Positions 1 through 8,501 of a stretch of DNA of 64,000 nucleotides are shown here, in pieces. Both the position numbers and the translations under genes were made by a program. Numbering within the stretch: position 1 is the first letter of the stretch; the number at the start of each line of letters is the position of its first letter. The notes beneath the pieces are model-generated. The model was not told the origin of the DNA. It did no database searches and worked only from the letters and a program-made list of their open reading frames with translations. The DNA is from Lachnoclostridium sp. An131. Its GTDB lineage: Bacteria; Bacillota; Clostridia; Lachnospirales; Lachnospiraceae. The stretch spans positions 124,001-188,000 of the forward strand of contig NZ_NFLI01000002.1 in the NCBI RefSeq assembly GCF_002160825.1, in the 5' to 3' direction.

Positions 1-23
1 ATGAATACAGGGAATCTCTCGGA

Positions 24-29
24 TATAAT
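24..29 (+). promoter_or_regulatory. Possible -10 element for the first gene
   Basis: TATAAT lies 45-50 bases before the first gene. Its -35 partner would fall at the window edge, so the promoter cannot be confirmed. Confidence 0.35.
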
Positions 30-73
30 AAAACAAAAAAGATAAATAATTCTGAAAGAAAGGATGCGTGAAA

Positions 74-3000
74 ATGGGTGAAGTAAAAATCTGGGAAGAG
101 CGGGTGACGATCCCTACCTACGAGGTAGGAGAACCGGACAAAAATCCTATGTTCCTGGAAAAGAGAGTGTATCAGGGGAGCAGCGGAAAGGTATATCCCT
201 ATCCCACCACAGAGAAGATCAGCAGAGAGAAGACGGATAAGGAATATCAGGCAGTCTTTCTGGAAAATGAGTACATCAAAGTGATGATTCTGCCGGAGCT
301 GGGCGGAAGAATACAGAGGGCCTATGACAAGACCAATGATTATGATTTTGTATATTATAATCATGTGATCAAGCCGGCTCTGGTGGGCCTTGCGGGTCCC
401 TGGATCTCAGGAGGAATCGAATTTAACTGGCCCCAGCATCACAGACCTACGACTTACATGCCGGTAGATTATAAGCTTCAGGAGAATAAAGACGGAAGCA
501 AAACCCTGCTGGTAAACGATGTGGATCAGATGTACGGAACAAAGGGAATCGCAGCCTTTACCCTCTATCCGGGCAAGGCTTACATAGAGATCCGCGGACA
601 GCTTTACAACCGGACTTCCATGCCCCAGACGTTCCTCTGGTGGGCGAACCCGGCTGTGGCGGTCAACGATTATACCCAGTCGATTTTCCCGCCGGATGTA
701 CATTCGGTTATGGACCATGGAAAGAGGGACGTATCCCGGTTCCCTATTGCCAAGGGTGTATATTATAAGCATGATTACAGCGAAGGAGTAGACATCTCCC
801 GCTATAAAAATATTCCGGTGCCCACCTCCTATATGGCGGAGCATTCCGACTATGATTTTGTGGGCGGTTATGATTATCAGAAAGAGGCAGGCCTGCTTCA
901 TGTGGCGGACCATCATATTTCTCCCGGAAAGAAGCAGTGGACCTGGGGCTGCGGAGACTTCGGAAAGGCCTGGGACAGAAACCTGACTGACGAGGACGGT
1001 CCCTACATCGAGCTGATGACAGGTGTGTTTACCGAGAATCAGCCTGACTTCACCTGGCTGAAGCCCTTTGAGGAGAAGACCTTCAAGCAGTATTTCATGC
1101 CTTATAAGAAAGTGGGAGCAGTAAAGAATGCGTCTATCCATGCGGCTCTGAACCTGGAGCCTGCAGAGGATCACATCCATGTGGTAGTCTACGCCACAGA
1201 GCGCTATGAGAATGCCCGTATCGTGGTGAAGAAGCAGGGCGAAGAGGTATACCAGGAAGAGACGCTGCTGTCCCCGGTAGATATCTATGAGAAGGATATC
1301 CCGGTGGGAGCAGAGAAGCCTCAGGATATTCATGTGCTGGTTTACGCGGGCGACAGACTTCTGGTAGAGTATCAGCCGGAAGAAGAGACCATTCCGGAGC
1401 TGGCAAAGCCTGCTGAGGCCGCAAAGGAGCCGGAAGAGATCATGACGAATGAAGAGCTGCTGCTGACGGCTCAGCATATCGAGCAGCATCGTCATGCCAC
1501 CTATCTGCCGGATCCCTATTATCTGGAAGGCCTGAAGCGTGACAAATACGATATCCGTATCAACAATGCCTACGGTATGCTGCTGCTCCGCAGAGGCCGT
1601 TTCGCAGAGGCGGAAGTCTACTTCAGGAGAGCGATTAAGCGCCTGACCTGGAGAAGCCCCAACCCCTATGACAGCGAGTCTTATTACAATCTGGGACTGA
1701 GCCAGTTCTATCAGGAGAAGTATGACGAGGCTTATGACAGCTTCTATAAGGCGACCTGGACGAATGAGCAGCAGGAGATGTCCTGGTACTATCTGGCTGT
1801 TATCGCCTGCAGAAGAGGAGAGTATGAGCTTGCTCTGGACTTTGTGGAAAAGGGACTTATCAAGAACACCCACAACATCAAGGCACGCGGCCTGAAGGCG
1901 GCGGTGCTCCGGGTTCTGGGAAGAAAGGAAGAGGCCTGCGCATGGATCGCGGAGAACCTGAAAACAGATCCCTTTGATTACGTATCCAGATACGAGGCGG
2001 TTCTGAACGCGTCTGCAGAAGAAAAAGAAGCCAGACTGGAAGAAATGAAGGTGCTGATGCGTGATTTCCACGAAAGCTATCTTCAGACGGCCCGCGATTA
2101 CGCAGAGGCAGGCTTCTATGAAGAGGCTGTGGAGGTTCTGGAAGGCTGTACGAAGGAATGGCCCATGCTCTTCTATTACAGAGGCGCGTATCTCCTGAAG
2201 CTGGGAAGAGAGGATGAGGCGAAGGAAGCCTTTAAGAAGGCAGAAGAAACCTGTCCGCGGTACTGCTTCCCGAACAAGCTGGAGGATATCGCAGTTCTGG
2301 AGACCGCCATTGCGGAAAATCCGGACGGAGCCAAGGCATATTATTATCTGGGATGCCTCTTCTATGACAAACTGCAGTTTGAAAAAGCTACAGAGCTCTG
2401 GGAGAAATCCATTCAGCTCGATGACAGCTATCCCACCGTACACAGAAATCTGGCTCTGGCTTACTACAATAAGCAGAATGATCCGGAGAAGGCGAAGAAA
2501 GAGCTTGAAAAGGCATTTTCGCTGGATGAGACGGACGCCAGAGTGCTTCTGGAGCTGGATCAGCTTTACAAGAAGCTGGGCGTCGATTTCGAGAAGCGGC
2601 TGGAGCTGTATGAGAGCCATAAGGATATTATTACAGAGCGTGACGACGTGATGCTGGAGTATGTGACCCTCTACAATCTGGCAGGAAAGCCGGAAAAGGC
2701 ATATGAGATTATCATGGGCCATTCCTTCCGTCCTTGGGAGGGAGCAGAAGGACGTATCTCCGGACAGTATAAGATCGCGCTTCTGGAGCTGGCGAAGAAA
2801 GACATCGCGGCAGGCGATTACAGCAAAGCAGAAGAAAAACTGGAAAAGGCTCTGGTATATCCCGAGAACCTTGGAGAAGGAAAGCTGGAGGGAACCAAGG
2901 ACAATAACATCTATTACTACCTGGGAACGGTAAAAGAGGCCCTGGGCAAGGAAGGTGCGAAGGAATGCTTTGAGCTTGCGGAGCTTGGAGAGAACGAGCC

Positions 3001-3370
3001 GGCCGGAGCCATGTATTATTACGATCAGCCGGCGGACATGATTCTTTACAAGGGTCTGGCAAAGCAGAAGATTGGAAAGACGAAGGAAGCCTTTGCCTGC
3101 TTCAATAAGCTGATGGACTACGGTGAGCGCCACCTGAACGATAAGGTAAAGAACGATTTCTTCGCAGTATCTCTTCCGGACTTCCTGATTTTCGAAGACG
3201 ACATGGACAGAAGAAACAAGGCTCACTGCTATTATCTGATGGGACTTGCGAACATCGGACTTGCGAATCCGGAAGCTGCCGTGAAGGACTTTGATAAAGC
3301 TCTGGAGTATGACTTCAATCATCAGAACTGCCGGATTTATAAGGAGCTGGCGAAGGGAGAGCTGTCATGA
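74..3370 (+). CDS. DUF5107 domain protein with a long TPR array
   Basis: About 1,098 residues. The first ~430 residues look like the DUF5107 beta-sandwich, related in fold to aldose mutarotases and carbohydrate-active enzymes (WWANPAVAVND and GKAWDRNLTDEDGPY stretches). From about residue 480 to the end the protein is a run of tetratricopeptide repeats (for example YYNLGLSQFYQEKYDEAYDSF, AYYYLGCLFYDKLQFEKATE), so this half probably binds another protein. No signal peptide or membrane segment is visible, so it is cytoplasmic. ATG 74 is preferred to GTG 68 because it lies 9-10 bases after AAAGGA. The stop overlaps the next gene by 4 bases (ATGA), indicating a two-gene operon. The family occurs with sugar-use genes, but the substrate and activity are unknown. 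Confidence 0.85.
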   Translation: MGEVKIWEERVTIPTYEVGEPDKNPMFLEKRVYQGSSGKVYPYPTTEKISREKTDKEYQAVFLENEYIKVMILPELGGRIQRAYDKTNDYDFVYYNHVIKPALVGLAGPWISGGIEFNWPQHHRPTTYMPVDYKLQENKDGSKTLLVNDVDQMYGTKGIAAFTLYPGKAYIEIRGQLYNRTSMPQTFLWWANPAVAVNDYTQSIFPPDVHSVMDHGKRDVSRFPIAKGVYYKHDYSEGVDISRYKNIPVPTSYMAEHSDYDFVGGYDYQKEAGLLHVADHHISPGKKQWTWGCGDFGKAWDRNLTDEDGPYIELMTGVFTENQPDFTWLKPFEEKTFKQYFMPYKKVGAVKNASIHAALNLEPAEDHIHVVVYATERYENARIVVKKQGEEVYQEETLLSPVDIYEKDIPVGAEKPQDIHVLVYAGDRLLVEYQPEEETIPELAKPAEAAKEPEEIMTNEELLLTAQHIEQHRHATYLPDPYYLEGLKRDKYDIRINNAYGMLLLRRGRFAEAEVYFRRAIKRLTWRSPNPYDSESYYNLGLSQFYQEKYDEAYDSFYKATWTNEQQEMSWYYLAVIACRRGEYELALDFVEKGLIKNTHNIKARGLKAAVLRVLGRKEEACAWIAENLKTDPFDYVSRYEAVLNASAEEKEARLEEMKVLMRDFHESYLQTARDYAEAGFYEEAVEVLEGCTKEWPMLFYYRGAYLLKLGREDEAKEAFKKAEETCPRYCFPNKLEDIAVLETAIAENPDGAKAYYYLGCLFYDKLQFEKATELWEKSIQLDDSYPTVHRNLALAYYNKQNDPEKAKKELEKAFSLDETDARVLLELDQLYKKLGVDFEKRLELYESHKDIITERDDVMLEYVTLYNLAGKPEKAYEIIMGHSFRPWEGAEGRISGQYKIALLELAKKDIAAGDYSKAEEKLEKALVYPENLGEGKLEGTKDNNIYYYLGTVKEALGKEGAKECFELAELGENEPAGAMYYYDQPADMILYKGLAKQKIGKTKEAFACFNKLMDYGERHLNDKVKNDFFAVSLPDFLIFEDDMDRRNKAHCYYLMGLANIGLANPEAAVKDFDKALEYDFNHQNCRIYKELAKGELS

Positions 3371-3795
3371 TAAGACTGGAGAGTATTACCGCGGAAAATT
3401 TCAAGGCTTACGGGACTGTGCTGGAATTTCCGGAAAATTATGGTGACACTTTTTATATTGTAGATACGGAAACAGACCAGCCATGGAGGGTAGCGGTATT
3501 CCGCTACTCCTCCAAAGAAATTAAGGTGGTAGAGAATCATCCCACTTCCAAGGAAAGCTTTGAACCCCTGAAAGGAATCACAGTGCTTCTGGCAGCAGAG
3601 CATGAGGATCCGGAAAACTACAGAGCTTTCGTGCTGGACAAACCGGTCTGCCTGAAAAAGGGCGTCTGGCATCAGGTGATGGCGCTGACGCCGGAGGCTC
3701 AGGTGAAGATCACCGAGAATCTGGAGGTGCCGTCCGAGTTTTACGAGTATGCGGTGCCCAAGTCTGTATTCCTGACAGACGACAGCGGTAAATAG
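3367..3795 (+). CDS. Ureidoglycolate lyase-like cupin (AllA fold)
   Basis: 142 residues, the usual size for an AllA-type cupin. It opens with IRLESITAENFKAYGTVLEF, typical of AllA-like proteins, and has LKKGVWHQVMALTPEA, the usual conserved histidine region of that fold. No other allantoin or purine gene is nearby. The ATGA overlap with the DUF5107/TPR gene suggests the two proteins work together, so a role on a sugar-acid or related compound is as likely as ureidoglycolate. The fold call is fairly secure and the substrate is not known. Confidence 0.7.
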   Translation: MIRLESITAENFKAYGTVLEFPENYGDTFYIVDTETDQPWRVAVFRYSSKEIKVVENHPTSKESFEPLKGITVLLAAEHEDPENYRAFVLDKPVCLKKGVWHQVMALTPEAQVKITENLEVPSEFYEYAVPKSVFLTDDSGK

Positions 3796-3853
3796 CGGGT
3801 ACATGCAACAAAGGCCGCCAGCAGTTTCAGCGCCGCTCCCCTTGAAGGATAAA

Positions 3854-3883
3854 TTGACTTTATGGCATCAATGGATGTATAAT
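3854..3883 (+). promoter_or_regulatory. Sigma-A type promoter for the zinc-ribbon membrane protein
   Basis: TTGACT (3854-3859), 18-base spacer, perfect TATAAT (3878-3883). It sits 52 bases before the next start, so that gene is transcribed separately from the DUF5107 pair. Confidence 0.75.
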
Positions 3884-3935
3884 TGTGCCAATAATTGTAA
3901 TTTGGCTTTGGAATACAAAGCGGAGGGGAAGTTGA

Positions 3936-4502
3936 GTGATGAATTTATTAATAGCGATACTTATGGTTGTGGTTCTGGGCGTTATACCGGGAGCCGTCAT
4001 TGGACGTACAATCCGCCGTACCTTGAATGGGGGAGACAAAAAGCCGCTTCCACCCGTGCGGATTGACCGGTCCTGCCCTTACTGCGGCGGCACTGCATTT
4101 CGCTTTGTCGACGCCGGAGAGCCCACTCCGCACCATTTTGTCTGCCCTGAGTGCCGCCGTGAGTTTGGTGATATTGCTCAGATGACGCCGGAAGAAGCAG
4201 CCAATGTGAAACGGATTAATGAAGACTGCGCGCGCGCAGACGCACTGCCGAACCTGCAGCAGATTAAGCAGGCGGTTCTGGAGTGTGTGAAAAGCGGACA
4301 GCCTGCCACCTTTGTCACGTTTACGGAGGATGGGAGAATTTTGTATAACGGCCAGGCCGTTGGAAGCTTTCATGGAGTGACGACTCAGGCCGGGCGGCTG
4401 CATCTGGCATGGATTTGCGGGGAATATTGCAGGCTTCTGTGTTCTGCCGGCAGATTCAACTGCTGGCTTATGGACAGCGGACTTGCGTGGGAATATTCAT
4501 AA
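3936..4502 (+). CDS. Small membrane-anchored zinc-ribbon protein, function unknown
   Basis: 188 residues. Residues 3-22 form one hydrophobic segment (LLIAILMVVVLGVIPGAVIG). A zinc ribbon follows at about residues 47-74, with two CxxC pairs (CPYCGG and CPECRR). The rest is a soluble domain I do not recognise (ATFVTFTEDGRILYNGQAVGSF, then a Cys-rich end). The start may be GTG 3936 or ATG 3939; GGAGG at 3922-3926 serves either, and the shorter spacing favours GTG. It has its own promoter and terminator, so it is monocistronic. A role in binding metal or nucleic acid at the membrane is only a guess from the ribbon. Confidence 0.75.
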   Translation: MMNLLIAILMVVVLGVIPGAVIGRTIRRTLNGGDKKPLPPVRIDRSCPYCGGTAFRFVDAGEPTPHHFVCPECRREFGDIAQMTPEEAANVKRINEDCARADALPNLQQIKQAVLECVKSGQPATFVTFTEDGRILYNGQAVGSFHGVTTQAGRLHLAWICGEYCRLLCSAGRFNCWLMDSGLAWEYS

Positions 4503-4534
4503 AACAGAAGAATTGACCAATTCAATATATTTTT

Positions 4535-4574
4535 GGCGCAGAAAAGCGGTTTGCTTTCTGCGCCTGTTTTTATT
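4535..4574 (+). terminator. Rho-independent terminator
   Basis: The arms GGCGCAGAAAAGC and GCTTTCTGCGCC form a strong stem (4535-4564) followed by TGTTTTTATT. The T-run is on the plus side only, so it mainly ends the zinc-ribbon gene. The convergent symporter gene ends 37 bases beyond. Confidence 0.85.
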
Positions 4575-4610
4575 CTATCCTTCTCAGTTTTTACCGCGAA
4601 ACGGTATGAT

Positions 4611-5981
4611 TTACGCAAACTTCTGAATATAGCTGATGATCAGAATCGCGATTACAATAATCGGAAGAATATAAGTCACATAAAATCTGGCCCATTTCGG
4701 GAATTTAACGCCCTTTCCGGCGTCAGCCTCCGCAATGAAGCTCTTCCATCCCCATCCATAGCGGCTGGTACAGAAAAGCAGATAAAGCACGCTTCCGATA
4801 GGCAGCAGGTTATTGGAGATGATGAAGTCCTCCAGATCCTGAATGGTGGTTCCTGCGCCCAGCGGCTGAATGCTGCTTAATACATTAAAGCCCAGCACAC
4901 AGGGCATGGACAGAACCAGAATGACAGCCAGGTTTACCAGGATGGCTTTTTTCCGGCTCCAGCCCCAGAGGTCAATCGCAAAGCTGATAATATTTTCAAA
5001 TACAGCAATTACGGTAGAAAGGGCCGCAAAGCTCATAAATACAAAGAACAGGGAACCCCACAGGCGGCCGCCGGGCATCTGGTTGAAGACGTTCGGCAGG
5101 GTTACAAACACAAGGCCGGGGCCTTCTCCGGGATCCACGCCAAAGGCGAAGCAGGCCGGGAAGATAACGAGACCGGAAAGCAGTGCGACGGTTGTGTCCA
5201 GAATACAGATATTGATACACTCACCGGTCAGCCGGCGTTCCTTGCTGATGTAGCTTCCGAAGATAGCCATGGCTCCGATTCCGAGACTTAAGGTAAAGAA
5301 GGACTGCCCCATGGCTGCATAGACAGCCTCTCCGATGCCGTTTTCAGCCATTTTACTGAAATCAGGAACCAGGTAGAATTTCAGGCCTTCTGCAGCTCCG
5401 TCCAGGGTGACGCTGCGGATGCACAGGGCGATCAGGATCACAAAAAGCAGGCTCATCATGGCCTTATTGATACGCTCTACGCCGTTTCGAAGCCCCATGC
5501 TGCAGACGCCGAAGCTTACCACGACGGTTATCACCATCCAGAAGGTCATCTCTCCGGGATTGGCCAGCATATTATTGAAGACGCCGCCTACCTCGTCCGG
5601 AGTAAGATTCGTGAAGGTTCCTGCAGCCATTTTAACGATGTAGGAGAGCATCCAGCCTCCGACGGTTGTGTAGAACATCATCAACAGATAGTTGCCGGCA
5701 ATGGCTACGTAGCTGGCCAGGTGCCATTTGGTTCCCTTCGGCTCAAGCACGTGAAAGCTTCTTGCGGCGGATCTCTGGCTTGCGCGCCCTACGGAGAATT
5801 CCATAACCATGATCGGAATTCCCAGAATGACCAGGAAGCACAGGTAAATCAGTACGAATGCGGCGCCACCGTACTTTCCGGTGATGTACGGAAAACGCCA
5901 GACGTTGCCGAGCCCGATGGCGCATCCGGCTGAAATCAGAATAAAGCCCAGCCGGGACGCAAATGTTTCTCGTTTTTCCAT
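4611..5981 (-). CDS. Neurotransmitter:sodium symporter (NSS/SNF) family transporter
   Basis: 456 residues with about 11-12 hydrophobic segments, typical of bacterial NSS proteins such as LeuT and TnaT. The N-terminus has the family signature GCAIGLGNVWRFPY (TM1, substrate and Na+ site), followed by GGAAFVLIYLCFLVILGIPIM (TM2). TM6 and TM8 regions are recognisable (GQSFFTLSLGIGAMAIFGSY; FAALSTVIAVFENIISF). It imports an amino acid or similar compound with Na+; the substrate cannot be told from sequence. It is monocistronic, with its own minus-strand promoter at 6084-6112, and converges on the zinc-ribbon gene. Confidence 0.92.
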   Translation of the reverse strand: MEKRETFASRLGFILISAGCAIGLGNVWRFPYITGKYGGAAFVLIYLCFLVILGIPIMVMEFSVGRASQRSAARSFHVLEPKGTKWHLASYVAIAGNYLLMMFYTTVGGWMLSYIVKMAAGTFTNLTPDEVGGVFNNMLANPGEMTFWMVITVVVSFGVCSMGLRNGVERINKAMMSLLFVILIALCIRSVTLDGAAEGLKFYLVPDFSKMAENGIGEAVYAAMGQSFFTLSLGIGAMAIFGSYISKERRLTGECINICILDTTVALLSGLVIFPACFAFGVDPGEGPGLVFVTLPNVFNQMPGGRLWGSLFFVFMSFAALSTVIAVFENIISFAIDLWGWSRKKAILVNLAVILVLSMPCVLGFNVLSSIQPLGAGTTIQDLEDFIISNNLLPIGSVLYLLFCTSRYGWGWKSFIAEADAGKGVKFPKWARFYVTYILPIIVIAILIISYIQKFA

Positions 5982-6083
5982 TTTCTCATTCTCCCTCAGT
6001 TTTCGGCCCGCAGCCAGTGGAATTCAAGCCCTTCTGCAGGCATAAATTAAGCGCTTTCTTCTTATAGAAAGACGTACATACGT

Positions 6084-6112
6084 ATCTTAACAGAGAACAG
6101 AAACTTCGTCAA
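6084..6112 (-). promoter_or_regulatory. Promoter of the NSS transporter gene
   Basis: On the minus strand: TTGACG (6112-6107), 17-base spacer, TAAGAT (6089-6084). It lies about 100 bases before the symporter start. Confidence 0.7.
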
Positions 6113-6170
6113 TTCAGAGCTTTGACGCGGTGGCGCGATCAAGAGACGCTGTCACTGCCGCCAGGAGCTC

Positions 6171-6199
6171 TTGACTTTTCCCCTCCCCTGTGTTATTCT
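6171..6199 (+). promoter_or_regulatory. Promoter of queT
   Basis: TTGACT (6171-6176), 17-base spacer, TATTCT (6194-6199). Predicted transcription start is about 6206, giving a structured leader of roughly 117 bases ahead of queT. Confidence 0.7.
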
Positions 6200-6206
6200 G
6201 TGACAC

Positions 6207-6260
6207 GCAGATAAGCCCATGAAAACCAAGGTCTTTTCGGGCCTGCCGCCGATTTCCGGC
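6207..6260 (+). other. Structured first part of the queT leader
   Basis: Starting at the predicted +1, GCAG (6207-6210) and GCCC (6215-6218) can pair with GGGC (6239-6242) and CTGC (6243-6246), leaving an ATAA bulge. A small hairpin, GCCG (6248-6251) with CGGC (6257-6260), follows. There is no U-tract, so it is not an ordinary terminator. I cannot assign it to a known riboswitch class. It lies immediately upstream of the preQ1-I aptamer. Confidence 0.45.
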
Positions 6261-6271
6261 GTTAAATGAAT

Positions 6272-6314
6272 CGAGTGTTCGAGACCTTCCACTCGTAAAA
6301 CAAAACTAAAGGAG
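6272..6314 (+). promoter_or_regulatory. PreQ1-I riboswitch
   Basis: The P1 stem is CGAGTG (6272-6277) with CACTCG (6290-6295). It encloses the loop TTCGAGACCTTC, which opens with the class's UUC, and is followed by the A-rich tail TAAAACAAAACTAAAGGAG (6296-6314). Loop CCTT (6285-6288) can pair with tail AAGG (6309-6312) to make the class's pseudoknot, which would hide the Shine-Dalgarno GGAG. Control is therefore probably at translation initiation of queT, whose ATG begins 8 bases later. The downstream gene is the expected preQ1-class transporter, which strongly supports the call. Confidence 0.88.
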
Positions 6315-6322
6315 AACTGAAT

Positions 6323-6811
6323 ATGAAGACAAACAAGGTGCTGTTTATTACCCAGGCGGCTATGATTGCCGCCATCTACGTGGCGCTCTGTGTGGCGTTC
6401 CAGCCTATCAGCTACGGAGCCATTCAGACACGGATCGCAGAAGCGCTGACGATTTTGCCGTTCTTTACGCCGGCAGCGGTTCCGGGACTGTTTATCGGCT
6501 GCCTGATTGCGAATCTGCTGGGCGGAGGAATCGTTGCAGACGTCATCTGCGGAAGCGCGGCGACTCTGATCGGCGCGGCAGGAACATATATGCTTCGCGG
6601 CAGGAGCAGGCTTTTAGCGCCCCTTCCCCCGATTCTTGCCAATGTGCTGATCGTGCCGTGGGTGTTAAAATACGGGTATGGTGAGCCTTTCAGCATCCCG
6701 TTCCTGATGGGAACCGTAGGGATTGGAGAGATTTTAACCTGCGGAATTATGGGGCTCATTTTGGTGGCTGTTCTGGACAGGTACCGCAGCGTGATCTTTA
6801 AGACGGCGTAG
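6323..6811 (+). CDS. queT: QueT family queuosine-precursor transporter
   Basis: 162 residues with about five to six hydrophobic segments, the usual size of QueT, the substrate-specific (S) component of an energy-coupling factor (ECF) transporter. The family features AAMIAAIYVALCVAFQPISYG and the conserved RIAEALTILPFF stretch are present. It would bring queuosine precursors such as preQ1 or queuine into the cell for tRNA modification, using a shared ECF module encoded elsewhere. The preQ1-I riboswitch in its leader supports this. It is monocistronic, with a terminator about 120 bases downstream. Confidence 0.93.
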   Translation: MKTNKVLFITQAAMIAAIYVALCVAFQPISYGAIQTRIAEALTILPFFTPAAVPGLFIGCLIANLLGGGIVADVICGSAATLIGAAGTYMLRGRSRLLAPLPPILANVLIVPWVLKYGYGEPFSIPFLMGTVGIGEILTCGIMGLILVAVLDRYRSVIFKTA

Positions 6812-6931
6812 CTGTACAGGAGCTCCGGGCCCCATGGCCAGCAAATGCTTCGAGCTGGAACGGACAGGGGATCGGGAGTATGGGAGTCTATCCTGTCATC
6901 TGTATAGCGTATAGAAGAAACGAAGGGAAAA

Positions 6932-6974
6932 GAAGCTTCAGGCCAGATGGAAAACGGCCGGGGCTTCTTTTTTT
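6932..6974 (+). terminator. Rho-independent terminator after queT
   Basis: Arms GAAGC..GGCC and GGCC..GCTTC fold over 6932-6967, followed by seven T (6968-6974). Nothing else convincing is visible between queT and the galK regulatory region. Confidence 0.8.
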
Positions 6975-7050
6975 GTGTGCGCTTCCGGCCGGGCTGCGAT
7001 TTTGGCGGGCTGCCAGCGGCTGTGCCGGGAGACATATTTCTGAAAATTTT

Positions 7051-7090
7051 CTTAGAATTTCTTAGATAATCTTAGATTTTCTTTGATCGG
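7051..7090 (+). repeat. Four helically phased 10-bp repeats upstream of galK
   Basis: CTTAGAATTT, CTTAGATAAT, CTTAGATTTT and CTTTGATCGG begin at 7051, 7061, 7071 and 7081, exactly ten bases apart. The array ends 11 bases before the -35 of the galK promoter. This placement suits a multimeric regulator binding one face of the DNA, or intrinsic bending by phased A/T tracts. Confidence 0.7.
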
Positions 7091-7101
7091 GCAAATTTGT
7101 C

Positions 7102-7130
7102 TTGGCTTATTTCAGGGAATGGTTTACAAT
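7102..7130 (+). promoter_or_regulatory. Promoter of galK-galT
   Basis: TTGGCT (7102-7107), 17-base spacer, TACAAT (7125-7130). The predicted transcript starts near 7137, which rules out the upstream in-frame start at 7097 and supports the galK start at 7193. Confidence 0.75.
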
Positions 7131-7192
7131 TAAGACAGCATCCTCCGGGGCTCATCCGGTGGAAATTTATGAAAGAAAACGAGGGTAGACGC

Positions 7193-8470
7193 ATGAAAAC
7201 GACAAAGGAATTGAAAGAGCTTTTTGCAGGCGGAGCGAAGGATGAACTTCTGAAGGACATTTATATTGACGAGGCAGTGATAGATTATCAGAGACAGCGC
7301 TATGTGGACGCCATTTCCAGGTATGAGAAGCTGTATGGCTGCGGAGACGTGGAGATTTACAGCGCTCCCGGACGAAGCGAGATCGGAGGAAACCATACGG
7401 ATCACCAGAACGGAGAGGTGCTTGCCGCATCGATCAATCTGGACGCCATCGGAATCGTGGGAAGGCTGGACGGAGCTGTCAGGGTAGTGTCTGGAAACGC
7501 TCCGGAAATTGTGATTTCTCTGGATGATCTGGAGAAAAAGGAGTCGGAGAAGGAGACGACGAAATCCCTGATCAAGGGCGTGCTTGCGGGAATTCGGGAG
7601 CATGGCGGGCAGATCGGCGGATTCCAGGCTTACATTACCAGCGACGTGCTGATTGGGGCGGGCCTTTCTTCCTCAGCGGCTTTTGAGACGATTATCGGTA
7701 CGATTGTTTCCGGTCTTTACAATGATATGAAGATTTCTCCGGTGGATATCGCTATCATCGGGCAGTATGCGGAAAACGTATATTTTGGCAAGCCCTGCGG
7801 CCTGATGGATCAGACGGCAAGCTCTGTGGGAAATCTCGTACATATTGATTTTGCAGACAAGAAGAATCCGAAGATCGAGAGTGTTGCCTGTGATCTGGAG
7901 GAATACGGGTACAGCCTCTGCATTACCGATACAAAGGGCTCTCATGCGGATCTGACGGATGACTACGCGGCTGTGCCGAGAGAGATGCGCGCGGCGGCCG
8001 CTGTGTTCGGAAAAGAAGTGCTGCATGATGTGACGCTGCCGCAGCTTCTGGAGAAGGCTGCTGAGGTACGTGAGAAGGCGGGAGACAGAGCCTTCCTCCG
8101 GGCAGTGCATTTTGTGACGGAGAATCCCAGAGTGCGGGAAGAGGTAGCAGCTCTGCGCGCCGGAGATTTTCAGGCGTTTCTGCGTGCGGTGAAGGCTTCC
8201 GGAGATTCCTCCTTCAAGTACCTGCAGAATGTGTATACAAATCATGATGTGCAGCACCAGAACGTTTCCGTTGCTCTGGCTGTCAGCGAGGCGGTTCTGG
8301 GCGGCAATGGAGTCAGTCGTGTGCACGGAGGCGGCTTTGCCGGAACGATCCAGGCTTTTGTAAAGAACGAAGCTGTGGCGGAATATAAGAAGGTGATGGA
8401 TCAGACCTTTGGTGAGGGAGCCTGCAGCGTACTGCAGATCCGTAAATACGGCGGAATGAAGGTTTTATAA
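7193..8470 (+). CDS. galK: Galactokinase
   Basis: 425 residues from ATG 7193, which has GAGGG seven bases upstream and lies downstream of the predicted transcript start. It phosphorylates galactose to galactose-1-phosphate, the first committed step of the Leloir pathway. GHMP-kinase motifs are clear: the galactokinase signature GRSEIGGNHTDHQNGEVLA near the N-terminus, the ATP loop GAGLSSSAAFE mid-protein, and the C-terminal GGGFAGTIQAF. It has about 40 more N-terminal residues than E. coli GalK (ELKELFAGGAKDELLKDIY), as is common in Clostridia. galT follows 31 bases later in the same operon. Confidence 0.95.
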   Translation: MKTTKELKELFAGGAKDELLKDIYIDEAVIDYQRQRYVDAISRYEKLYGCGDVEIYSAPGRSEIGGNHTDHQNGEVLAASINLDAIGIVGRLDGAVRVVSGNAPEIVISLDDLEKKESEKETTKSLIKGVLAGIREHGGQIGGFQAYITSDVLIGAGLSSSAAFETIIGTIVSGLYNDMKISPVDIAIIGQYAENVYFGKPCGLMDQTASSVGNLVHIDFADKKNPKIESVACDLEEYGYSLCITDTKGSHADLTDDYAAVPREMRAAAAVFGKEVLHDVTLPQLLEKAAEVREKAGDRAFLRAVHFVTENPRVREEVAALRAGDFQAFLRAVKASGDSSFKYLQNVYTNHDVQHQNVSVALAVSEAVLGGNGVSRVHGGGFAGTIQAFVKNEAVAEYKKVMDQTFGEGACSVLQIRKYGGMKVL

Positions 8471-8501
8471 CAGGCATCGAATAAAGAAAGCGTGAGAGAG
8501 C

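Noticed and set aside
407-3322. 971-codon open frame on the minus strand
   Set aside because: Lies wholly antisense to the DUF5107/TPR gene, reads as Leu/Ile/His-rich without motifs, and is a by-product of the codon bias opposite it.
3803-4066. 87-codon plus-strand frame
   Set aside because: Spans the promoter and the start of the zinc-ribbon gene in another frame; no motif.
7097-7192. N-terminal extension of galK to 7097
   Set aside because: Begins upstream of the -10 of the galK promoter, so it would not be in the transcript.
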